From contig JBITNC010000002.1 of the NCBI GenBank assembly GCA_050084985.1, forward strand, positions 15,252,001 through 15,316,000: a stretch of DNA of 64,000 nt. The letters are read 5' to 3'. Every line of letters starts with the position of its first letter. Within the stretch, counting starts at the first letter, position 1. Source of the stretch: Nageia nagi (Eukaryota > Pinophyta). The position numbers and the translations under genes are program-made. The notes beneath the pieces are model-generated. The model was not told the origin of the DNA. It saw only the letters and a program-made list of their open reading frames with translations, and did not search any database. This document shows positions 11,641 through 22,230 of this stretch, one piece after another.

Positions 11641-13759
11641 CTTAATAGTATTACTATCAATTTATTTTTTGTTCCTTTTCACAAATCAAATACTTTCCTA
11701 AACAAAAGTGGTGATACAAAATAAAACAGAGCTAGAGCAATTCTTAAATTTCCTATTCAAGGAGAATATGATAAGACTAACCAAGTTTACAAGTTTGAAG
11801 AAAAATATACTCTTGTATAAGTTAATTTTCCAATATCTACATTCCACCTATTACATTTAGGATCAAGGTAATGAGAATATTCATGGGATTTTCTATACAA
11901 TCCAAAACGTAACCATACTAACTTTTTCAAGTACTTTCTCTATATGCAACATGTGCTAGCCTAATACATTGGTATTAATAGCTTGTATATGTACCTCAAT
12001 GAGATATGTAATGCCTCCTACCTTTTTAATAGTATGGACTACTTATGATTTTTATTCTTTCCCTTAACATTTCTTGTATATTTCTCCTTCATCCCAACAT
12101 GTCGAATGCTCAAGATTCTATTGAGGTTTGATCTCTAATTTGACATCACTATCTTATATCTATTGTACTTATTTTTTATTGCATTTAGATGAAGAAGAAT
12201 CCATGGAAAACTCTAAAAAATAACAATCTTTCTTTTGGAATAATTTTAGCTCTATGATAACAATGCAAACTTAATTCAACAGCTAGAGATGATAAATGAA
12301 AAGTTTATATTCAAGGCTTAATAATGACTCTTAGAGCTCTAATTAATACGAGTTGTATTACATTAATGTTAATCATGCAAATGTCCATATGATCTCACTT
12401 TCTAATATCATTCACACTAGCACTTGCATTTATATGCACATTTGAGGAATGAATTCAAGAACCTAGATTGTTGCGATATTAATGTACATAAATCTCTTTA
12501 ATGATATAAAATCCTCTTACTTTTATAAAACTTACATAATATCATAAATAATCTCAACTTAGCTCTTAGAATGATCATGCACTTATGAATTCAATGATCT
12601 ACACATACTAATTACATTTGCACATCAACACACTTAAGAGAAAGAGAGATATACACTCCTTAGTTCTATTAAAATCAATGCACACATCAACTTACTAGTG
12701 TATATGTATACTTACACCCCTTCCAAGTTTTAAGATTTGTGCACCAACAAATTACACACATATTCACACAAAAATAAATATGTACATATATGACTAAGTC
12801 GAGCATGCATAAAGCCTTCACATGAGCATGTAGATAAAATTTAAAGGTATATATCATATAAGGATTATGTGTGCACATCTTTATTAAATACGCAAGTGCT
12901 CATATAAGGGATATACAAAACTATATTAAAAGTGTACTAAGGGAAAACCGATGCACATGTGATTTAATGAAAATATGTGCATTAAGGATCTAAAAGATCT
13001 TAAGGCATTACTAAGACAAATGAAAATTTTGAAGCCTTAATCAATATAGCTTAAATATATTTTAAAGGATTATCAAAGAACAATGAAAAAAAATATGTAT
13101 CAAAGTATAGTGGGATTCAACTTTAGAAAGGAATTGATCATCAACTATGATATAAGAATCTAAAATTTGTTAATCAAGTAACTTAGACTACAAAATAGGT
13201 CTACTCAAAATAGCACTATAAAACTTTAATGAATGAGACCTTAAATTTGTTTAGAAATAACGATGTTAATCCTTCATGAAACATTTTAGATCAAATAAAT
13301 GTAAATCCTAAAAAGAAAGATTATTGAGGAGGTTTGGATGTCTTCCTTAAATGATCATAAGGGCTAATGAAATCCTTGATAGCGATTAGACACTCCTAAT
13401 TATTATTAGCGATAATATTGTAATCAAAGTGCATATATAAGTATGAAATTGATGACTCGAAGTAATAATATCTTATATTTAGTATCATTTTAGATGATAT
13501 ATCTTGTTAGGATATGAAAGTATTCTTCTATAATGTTAGGGAATAAAAATGAATTTGATACCAAATTGCTCATGATTTAGGATAAGGGTTCCATATTACT
13601 AGTGATTTAGGCTTAGAGGGATCTAAGTGATGTGGTGGCCTTTCAATAATACATCAAGGGATTTTTACAGTTAATGGAGTAATTAAAAATAATTCCTTTA
13701 GAAATCAAGGAAAAGAACATAAGAAGAGGCCAAATATTCCTTATGATAATCTTTAAAAG

Positions 13760-13761
<2 letters not shown>
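11641..13761. other. Unassigned AT-rich stretch
   Basis: About 2.1 kb with no recognisable coding similarity. It contains many short direct words (cacacat, gcacat) but no array. It is probably old, decayed repeat DNA. Confidence 0.3.

Positions 13762-13806
<45 letters not shown>
13762..13806. repeat. (AT)n microsatellite
   Basis: Uninterrupted alternating TA for about 45 bp. Confidence 0.97.
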
Positions 13807-13810
<4 letters not shown>

Positions 13811-13819
13811 AAAAGTGAA

Positions 13820-14780
13820 CTAACTCTAAGGGTTGATTATTAAAGAGGATTGTTGATTGACCCATCTTTTTATATTTAATGATCACAATTTTAGTTTTAT
13901 CTACATTAACTATTAAACCAAATATATTACAAAATATTTAATTGTTTAATAAGATCATCATGATGTCTAGCTAACAAGATAATATCATTTACATAAAGAC
14001 TTGAAGAATAATAATAAGGTTACGAAGGTTGGTGTATACACATTAGCTTTTTAAAAATATTTTTTTAATTAATATATGTAAATACCAAATAGAGTTAGGG
14101 CTAGAGGGTAACCTTATTTAATTATTATATTGTAACTAATTTCCTTTGAACACCCTTGATTAGTTTTGAGTTTAAAAGATAACTTGGTCATAAAGCTTAT
14201 AAAAATGAATCTAAGTTCAAAAGGTAAATGTAAATTAGCCATACACTTTAAAATTTTATCCCTTGAAAGAAATCAAATTCTTTTTAAAAATATAAAAAGT
14301 AGGCAAATAAATTTGTTTATCATTTTAATAATCTTCAACAATAATTTGAAAAAGTGAAGATGTGATCAATTGTTGAGTGTTTGCTTCTAAAATCAACTAA
14401 CTCTTAAATTGTTATCATTAAGCCAATTGCTAATTTTATTTTTTGTAATAGTACCATAGAGTTTGGCAAGTAAAAGACTTATCATAATAGTTCTATAATT
14501 TGTTGGATTTCTTTTGTCTCCAATTTTGCAAATAGGAACAATTGAACTAATAGTCCAATGCTTAAAAAAACCTTCTTTAAAAGATGTATTGAAAAGAGTT
14601 TACATATGATAAGGAATTATATCTATTAGATCCATTTTCAAAATTTTTGCTTTATACCTTTTAACTCCACCATTAATATCATCTATTGAGAAAATATGAT
14701 TGTCATTACTTATCACATGGGTATCACTTATTTATCATTGAGGGTAGTGAAGAGATAACAAAATCCACTATCAAGAAAGT
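13820..14780 (-). pseudogene. LINE reverse transcriptase remnant
   Basis: On the minus strand the translation gives GGVKRYKAKILKMDLI near 14670, FNTSFKEGFFKHWTISSIVP near 14590, then ICKIGDKRNPTNYRTIMISL and LLAKLYGTI near 14540-14450. Below a gap it gives GYPLALTLFGIYI near 14120, and VNDIILLARHHDDL near 14000, where the YADD box has become YVND. This is the standard LINE RT order. Many stops and an Ala-to-Val change in the catalytic box show that it is inactive. Its 5' side stops where the copia element begins at 14783, so the copia element may have interrupted it. No matching LINE 5' part was found beyond 19495. Confidence 0.78.
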
Positions 14781-14782
14781 TT

Positions 14783-15065
14783 TGGAATGTATAATGCATT
14801 ATTGTAAAGGATTTGTAATATTCTTTTTTGTAAATTCACTGCTACTTAATTGTATCACTAAATACCTTAAGTATTTATGTGAATATGATAATGTAACTTG
14901 TTCTACACTCCATCTCATGAGCATGCCCCTTCAGTAAAAGGGTTGTAGCATGTGATGCCTTTGTACAAAGGTTAAAAAGGTGATCCAAAGGAGGATTTTG
15001 GCCTATGAATAGAATACCCCCTCTTTATGATCACACACCAATTTGTGAAGCAAAGTTATGCTCTA
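14783..15065 (+). repeat. 5' LTR, direct-orientation part
   Basis: Aligns with 18993-19277, the first ~285 bases of the 3' LTR, sharing gaatgtataatgcattattg, ctccatctcatgagcatgcc and atcacacaccaatttgtgaa. Its first bases are TGGAATG instead of TGTTAGAATG, a small deletion at the terminus. The direct match ends exactly at GCTCTA. Confidence 0.9.
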
Positions 15066-15071
15066 ATACCA
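15060..15071 (-). promoter_or_regulatory. Inverted primer-binding site
   Basis: gctctaatacca is the reverse complement of TGGTATTAGAGC, one base from the plant initiator tRNA-Met primer-binding site. It is in the wrong orientation for the element, adjacent to the inverted U5-side LTR part, and shares GCTCTA with the direct LTR part. Confidence 0.8.
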
Positions 15072-15073
15072 AA

Positions 15074-15288
15074 TGAAGGAATTGAATTATAAAGAATACA
15101 ATCCTAAACTACCAAGATCACATGGAAGCTCACTCTAATATCAAAAACTCAAGCATAGAATAATCTCACAAAGTGACTCAAGATATAATATGGTTTTTTC
15201 AACTAGGAGTACATCCACTAACAAGATCTTACTTCATTCACAAAGATAACTCTCTTACAATCATCCTAACTTCATCTTCTAATCACTA
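15074..15288 (-). repeat. 5' LTR, inverted distal part (215 bp)
   Basis: Reverse complement of 19281-19495. Both pieces are exactly 215 bp and share, for example, gatcttggtagtttaggatt on the minus strand. The terminal CA of the LTR faces the inverted primer-binding site. Confidence 0.9.
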
Positions 15289-15369
15289 ACAAAGGTAATG
15301 GAAATGTAAAGAACTTAAAAGGGAAGAAAAATATAAAATTTAAACTTGTTGCTAGCTCTACTCCATGAA

Positions 15370-18290
15370 TCGCTCTTTCTTATTTGATTGAATTGTTGAC
15401 TCTGGTTGCATTAATCACCTATGCTTTGAAAATGATAAGTTTAAAAATTCTCATAAGTATAGAAAAGATGCAGCTATGATAGGTGATAATTCAATCTTTG
15501 AAGTACAAGGAATTAGGAGTGTGTTAATTCATGGAAAGGTTCTTGAAAATGTGCTTTATGTTCTTAAGCTCAAAATGAACCTTCTCTCTATGATTCAAGT
15601 TGTAAGAAAAGGATACTCATTTGAGTTCGACTCACACTCCTGATGTATTAAGAAGGGAATTTTCACATTGGTTAAAGGATCAATGAAAGATATCCTTTAC
15701 ATTGTGGATCAAGTTTCAACAAAGATGTGTTTTACTACAAATGTATGTTCTAGAGGCAATCTTTGGCACCAATGACTAGGGAACCTTAACCATAAAAGTA
15801 TTCAAGTCATGAAAGAATAAGAACTTGTGAAAGGTTTGCCTTCAATTTCATCTTCAATTAGTTTGTGTGAGAAGTGCATCCTAGAAAAAATGAATAGATA
15901 AAGGTTTGAAAAAGTTAAGGTAATAAGGGCATCTCAACCTCTTCAACTTATGCATTCAGATTTGATGGGTCCATTTTAGACTAAATCACTTAGAGGAGTA
16001 TCTTATATCTTTACCTTCATCAATGAATTTAGTAGAATGAACTTTGGCTATCTACTTGAGCATAAGGATCAAATCTTTGAGAGCTTTTAAAATTTCAAGG
16101 CCTTATTTGAAAATCAGACTAACCTTAAAATCAAGATGTTGAGATCAGATAATGGGGGATAATATAACAATAATTAGTTTAATATTTTTTATGCTAAGTA
16201 TGGAATCAAGAGGTAATTTATAATTCCTTGCACTCCTTAGCAAAATGGTGTTTTTGAAAGGAAAAAGAGGATACCTATGGAGATGGCTAGGTGCATGTTG
16301 GGTAATCTTCCTATTTTATTATGGAGTGAAGCTGTGAGCATTGCTATTTACACCTTGAACAAGTGTACAATAAAAGCTTTCCAAGGTAAATCTCTTTTTG
16401 AAGCATGGTCAAAAGTAAAACCTAACATTTCTCACCTTAGTGTGTTTGGTTATGAAGCATTCTCCTACATTATTTCTGAGAAAAGTAAAAAGTTAGACAA
16501 AAGAGTTACATTTTTTTATCTTTTTAGGTTATGATAGTCAGCATAGAGGCTACATGCTCTACTCTCCATCCTACAAAATAATGTTCGTATCAAAGGATGT
16601 AAAGTTCAATGAAATTTCTAAAAAATTTACTTCTAATGAGGATGTTGATGATATAGATGACTCTTTAGTTGCATCTAATTAGTTGGATATTGATGTAGAT
16701 AAGTCACCTTAGGCATAAAATTCTCCAACATAAAGGATAACTAGGAGCATGAATTTGAACAAATCCTTATTTACCAAAATTGATAACAAGAATGAGCCCT
16801 CATCATTCAAAAAAGATTCAAAGCACGAGTGTTGGATGTAAGCCATGAAAGTGAAATATGAAGCGCTTATAAAAAATGAAACTTGGGACTTAGTCCCTTA
16901 TCCTGATGAGAAGAATGTAATTGACAATAAATGGATCTACAAGGTCAAATTCAATTCAATTGGAGATATTGAAAAATACAAGGCAAGGTTAGTAGCCAAA
17001 GTTTTTGCTTAAAAATATGGAGTGGATTATGAGAAAACCTTTGCTCTCGTAGCAAAGATGCCTACAGTTAGAATAATCCTTGCTCTTTTAGTAGCTTAGG
17101 GATGAAAATTTTTCAACTTGATGTCAAGAGTGCATTTTTTGATGGTGACTTAGATGTGAAAATATACATGAATTAACCAAAAGGGTTTATTATAGAAAGA
17201 AAAGAGTCATTTGTGTGTAAGCTAAAGAACTCATTATATGGACTTAAGCAAGCACCTAGAGCCTGGTATAAAAATATTTTAGGATAGTTTACAGATATTG
17301 GATTCTCTAAGTGCTTCTTTTACTCTAATCTACATGTGCTCAATCAAGGAAAATATATGGTCTTGATTCTCCTTTATGTGGATGATCTTATGCTAATTGG
17401 GAATAATGATGAAATCATTTAAGAGTGCATATCCAAACTTAAGAAAATATTTAAAATGACTGATCTTGGTCTCTTGCATTACTACTTTGGAATGCAAATA
17501 TACCAATACAAGGATAGTACTTATCTTAGTCAATCCAACTATATATTATACATCTTACAAAAATTTGGAATGGAGAAGTGTAGACATGTTGCGATCCTAG
17601 TCTCTCTTGGAATCACTATTTTCCTTAGCTCCAACTCTCAATTAGCAAATGCTATATCTTATAGGTAATTAATTGATAGGCTTCTTTATTTGATTATTTT
17701 CAGCTAGATATTACCTTGGTAGTGAATCTAATGGCATGATTCATGTAGAAACCATATGTTGAGAACCTCAATGTTATTAAGTAAATCTTAAGGTATGTTG
17801 TAGGAATGAAGGATCTTGCTCTCAAGTATCCTAATTGACCCTCATTTGTTCTTTCAAGGTTCTCTTATTTTGACTATGGAGGAGATAGAGATGATAGGAA
17901 TTCAATCTTTATGTATATTTTTAGCATTGGTTCAAATGCTATCTCTTGGGCCTCCAAGAAGTAGCCTACTATTTCTCTTTCCATTACAGAATCTGAATAC
18001 CGAGCCATGTCTATTGTAGCTTAGGAAGCTAGTAAGCTGGTCCATATATGATTTCTTCAGATAATCAATCAATTATATCTTTAGCTAAGAATCCTGTGTT
18101 CCATCAAAGAATAAAACATATGGAAATCCAAGCCCATTTCATTAGGAAAAAGGTTTTTGATGATCATACACTTGGAGTATTTTCCATCAACTTTAAACTT
18201 CACTTATTTATTCACCAAGCCCCTCCCTGAAGCTCAGTTCAGTAAGCTGAGGGATGTTATCGGGTTGGTGAAGTTACCCTCAAAGGAAAG
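15370..18290 (+). pseudogene. Copia polyprotein: protease, integrase, reverse transcriptase, RNase H
   Basis: Read through several frames. The protease active site IVDSGCINHL is near 15391. The integrase zinc region (LWHQ, then LCEKCILEKM) is near 15760-15890. The integrase core HSDLMGPF, RSDNGG and QNGVFERKKR spans 15955-16270, followed by open frame 16277-16534. RT starts near 16840 (DNKWIYKVKFNS, KARLVAK) and the catalytic LYVDDLMLIG is near 17372. The open frame 17456-17668 (MTDLGLLHYYFGMQI) covers the RT thumb, and the RNase H segment SITESEYRAMS is near 17983. The chain ends with EAQFSKLRDVIG near 18240. The catalytic YVDD and DSG are intact, but more than a dozen stops or frameshifts make it non-functional. 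Confidence 0.9.
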
Positions 18291-18299
18291 TGAAGTATG

Positions 18300-18992
18300 A
18301 ATTCTTATGTTGAATTCATGTTTGTGATGACAACTTCACCCCTAGGAGGATTTTATGTTGTATAGCGTTGATTTTGTTGTACACCTTCATGGTAAGTTTT
18401 CTCTATGTGAAAAACTTCTTGTACAATTTTTTTTTGAGAAAATGATTGGTCATCCTAGCATTATTCAATTATCCATGTGTGAGGAACTCGTATGTGCATT
18501 TTGTTATGCTCTATTTTGTAATGATAATCAACACATATTTTGTATATAGTAGGTGACTATAAGTATTGATATGACATCTTCATGATGATTTATAAAGCAC
18601 CATTGATTAGTTTATGATAGCATCATTTGATTCATCTATCTTTGTTGATATGAATATGTTGCATCTAATTGATCTTGTTGTTTAAGCTGCTTATAACTCA
18701 TGGGTTTCTTTGAGATTGTAGATTACTTCAGATGTGCAGGCTCATAGAGACTCATCATATCAACTTTTAATTGGATGACTACTTTATGTGCATTGAAACC
18801 AGTTATGGTTAATGATTGTATTGTAAACCATTTGTTAGAATGGTAAATTAGTGAGTCTCAAACTAAGATATTTCTTACTTCACAAAGATGTAAAAGTTCT
18901 CATCTTTGGTTGTATCTATATGGAGAAGAACTCTCTTACTCTCTCTTTCTTCTTTCTTCTTCACTCTATCCCAATATTGCATTAAGAAGGAG
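18300..18992 (+). other. Copia 3' untranslated region with polypurine tract
   Basis: About 690 bp between the end of RNase H and the 3' LTR, longer than usual for copia elements. It ends in attaagaaggag (18981-18992), a plausible polypurine tract for plus-strand priming. A small open frame at 18355-18549 has no recognisable similarity. Confidence 0.6.
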
Positions 18993-19495
18993 TGTTAGAA
19001 TGTATAATGCATTATTGTAAAGGTTTTTTAATATTTCTCTTTATAAATTCACTAATACTTAATTGTATCATTAGATACCTTAAGTATTTAACTTAATATA
19101 ATAATGTAACTTATGCTACACTCCATCTCATGAGCATGCCTCTTGGGTAAAAAGGTGTAGCATGTCATTCCTTTGTACAATGGTTAAAAGGGTGATCCAA
19201 AGGAGGATTTTAGCTTATAAATAGAAGGCCCCCTCTTTGTGATCACACACCAATTTGTGAAGCAAAGTTATGCTCTAGGATAGTGATTAGAAGATGAAGT
19301 TAGGAGGATTGTAAGAGAGTTATCTTTGTGAATGAAGTAAGCACTTGTTAGTGGATGTACTCTTAGTTGGAGAAACCACTTTATATCTTGAGTCACTTTG
19401 TGAAATTGTTCTATGCTTGAGTTTTTGATATTAAAGTGAGTTTCCATGTGATCTTGGTAGTTTAGGATTGTATTCTTTATAGTTCAATCCCTTCA
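18993..19495 (+). repeat. 3' LTR of the copia element (503 bp)
   Basis: Begins TGTTAGAATG and ends CCCTTCA, directly after the polypurine tract. A TATA-like ataaatagaag lies near 19216. It is the reference for reading the rearranged 5' LTR. Confidence 0.9.
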
Positions 19496-20852
19496 GGAAG
19501 GCTTCTAAAATATCTTTACATGACCTTTGTTTAAAATTTGTTAATATGAATTTTATGAATTTAAATTGTTTGTTACAAAATTAAAGTCATAAAAATTGAA
19601 AATTAATATTACTATTCACAAGTGACCAAATAAATAGTTAATGAGACTCTAAAGAAATACACATAAGAAGAGCATGGCAGTGCTTAAAATGACTCTAATG
19701 TGTAAAAGTGAGAAGTAGATAAAGAAAAAAATTAGCAGGGGGTCTTCAAAGTGTCCAATACAATAAGTCTAATTTAAGTAGAAAGTATTCATATGAATCA
19801 AAGGGCTCCTCCATCACTCAATGTCAGATGGAAGCTCATAATATTGCAACTAGAAAAATAAATTTACATAAGATTGATATCAAATGAAAAACTTAATTGA
19901 TCATAAATGAAAGTTTTAGAAATATAGATATGAAATGATAAATCTACAACTGCAAATCCTCCCATTTAAAAATCATACAATCTAAACATCTTAAATATAT
20001 GTATTATTTCAAATTTACTTATGCATCATTTATTTTACATGTGCATATTTAACACAACATTTCTTATTATATATATCCAATACATTGATTTTATATTTTT
20101 TTATAAAAACTTTACATATGAAATAAGAATAATCTTCCTTCTCAAATAATTAATACATTTAAAAAAATTATATTATACTTTTTTAAAATGTTCATAAATT
20201 ACATTAATTAAAAAAATATATAAACAAAAAAGTGGGTGGAAATTACTTACACTTAAATAATAAACACACTCACGCAAATGAGAGAAATAAATCATCTTCA
20301 TATCAAACTCTATAAGTAAAAATTGCATGTTTCAAAATGGAAATCACATGAAAACAATAAAGTACATAATAGATTCCTCTTTTACTAAAAAAAAAATAAT
20401 AATAAAAGTAAAATAAAGGCAATGATAAGATTATTTAAATGCTATAAGAAACTAATATTTTCTTCTATAGATATACAATCCTTATTTAAATGTTGTGAGG
20501 AAATAATTTTTTCTTGTGACAAACACACAATCTTTATTCTAATGCTACATAGTAGGTTGCAAAATGGTTATTCCTTTAATATTCAATTAAATCCTTCGAT
20601 TGGTGTACTTTCATAATCCTTGTATTTATTTATGAGCATATAAACAAATAAACAATAGTTTCAACTGTTCTAAATCTTAGATAATGATCACTCAAAAGAT
20701 ATACCAAACATCAACAAACTGAAGAGCCATTCTTTTCTGTATTGTGCAACCCATACCTAATTTCGAAGAAGCATTCTAATGTAATCTTTGATTAACTTGA
20801 AAATGCTTATTATTATCTACAAACGTTATACCATATGAATGACACTTAAAGC

Positions 20853-21312
20853 TTACTGTGATTTCACAACAGCTATGATAGAAGGATTGGACATATACAC
20901 ATTTATTTGAGTTCTCTTTTGTCGTGAAATATTTCCTGCTCTCATGATTTCTTTGAATTTTAGCTTTGCAAGTGCGTACAGATAGATGGAAGTGCAGCAG
21001 ATGCTGAGAAGCTTACCCAACGTCACAAGACAAAGCATGACGACAGCAAAAATGGAAACCCATATAGCCACGTCATCATAGCCTGGGCACTCCAGACCCA
21101 CTCTTCTACTTCCATTGTCATTCATTGCCTCCGACGTGGACAACACGTGGATCTCACAGGTCTCGATATTAGGCTTTGGCATTGCCCCGTCAGCACCGTG
21201 TCGGTGGGCAGCTATCTTCCTTTTAATCTCATTGGATTTTTTCTTCTTCCTTTCATCTTTCACGCTACTGCTGAAGCATTTCAGACTTAATTTGCTCAGT
21301 TTTTCATGGCGC
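20853..21312 (-). pseudogene. Broken paralogue of the copy-B membrane protein
   Basis: Longest frame 21263-20853 (136 codons). It shares GADGAMPKP, NDNGSRR and DDVAIWVSI, plus a membrane segment ending LLSICCTS, with the copy-B protein. The ATG aligned with the copy-B start (21312) is followed by a one-base offset that puts SKLSLKCFSSS out of frame. About 60 residues of the N-terminal half are missing. The donor site that ends exon 1 in copy B (GTAAGT) reads ATAAAT here. The loss of both start frame and donor points to a pseudogene, although the inner frame could still be translated from Met at 21263. Divergence is clear but the membrane segment is well kept. Confidence 0.65.
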
Positions 21313-21529
21313 GAGATGATTGTTACTCAGTTTTCACAGATTTTTATTCATATGGGGTCGTATTCAACATCGTGGACACGGGATTTGCTATGAGAATTGT
21401 AGTTCTGTAATCGAGCTGGCTGGACGAACTCGACGAGGGAAATGGTATTGATTGTTTGTCGGGTGTGATAAATATTACTTCCTAATGATCATTAAGCACA
21501 AGAGTATATAAACAATTTAGTATTTTATA

Positions 21530-22150
21530 TAGAAATATGTTATCAAATCTTTTCAATATGACAGCATTTGAGCACTATTATCAATTGCTATTAGTATTTT
21601 ATTAGTATTGAGTTGCTTGTCCTCTTAATATTGATAAAGACAAGAAATCCTCATATTGATAAAGACAAGGTATGTAAATACAGAGATAAATGTATAAAGA
21701 AAATAGTATGATTGAAAGTTTTTTTTTTATTTTTAATTTGGAGTTTTCTAGATTTTGTTTTACTTCAGTTTTGAAATAAGAAAATTAGATATTTAAGTTA
21801 ATTGAATTAGAGTAATGATAATTATATTAAAGTTCATAGGTGATTGATAAAGTCAAAGCGATTAGAGGTACAATTGAAGAAATAGAAATGTGTTATCAAA
21901 TATTGATGGCATGTGAGTATTATTGTTAATTGTTATTAGTATTTTATTAGTATTGAGTTTCTTGTCATGATAATATTGATAAAGACAAAAGGATAAAGAT
22001 AAGGTATGTAAATACAAAGACAAGTATATAAAGAAAATAATATATTTGAAGTTGTAAATTTTTTTAATTTAGAGTTTTCTAGATTTTATTTTACTGTATT
22101 TTTGAAATATGAAATTTAGAAATTAAAGTTGATTGAATTACCAGTTTGTT
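21530..22150. repeat. Tandem duplication (~350-bp unit, two copies)
   Basis: Two consecutive blocks share attagtattttattagtatt, gataaagacaa, aaggtatgtaaatac and a tagattttgtttta-like tail. They run about 21530-21885 and 21890-22150. A single equivalent is at the end of copy B (about 6480-6600). Confidence 0.75.
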
Positions 22151-22230
22151 TTTAAAGATTTATTTTGATAAGTGTAGATTACTCTGTTTTCGTGGATTAC
22201 CCATTTTTAATAAAGGATAATGATAATTAT

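Larger units (their letters stand above)
14783..19495 (+). mobile_element. Ty1/copia retrotransposon, nearly full length, degenerate, with rearranged 5' LTR
   Basis: A 4.7 kb plus-strand element with recognisable 5' and 3' LTRs and a polyprotein in copia order (protease, integrase, RT, RNase H). Gag is missing: the protease signature starts only ~100 bp after the rearranged 5' LTR. The 3' LTR (18993-19495, 503 bp) is complete. The 5' LTR has its first ~283 bp in normal orientation, but its last 215 bp are inverted. I could not identify a target-site duplication (flanks agttt and ggaag). Frameshifts and stops are present throughout pol. Confidence 0.9.
19500..22230 (-). repeat. Repeat segment copy C (with broken gene copy)
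   Basis: Homologous to copy B and in the same orientation: shared start, AT-rich middle, gene block at 20853-21310, promoter-side block at 21340-21500 and tail. The tail is extended by a tandem duplication. Its left end abuts the copia 3' LTR exactly. Confidence 0.7.
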
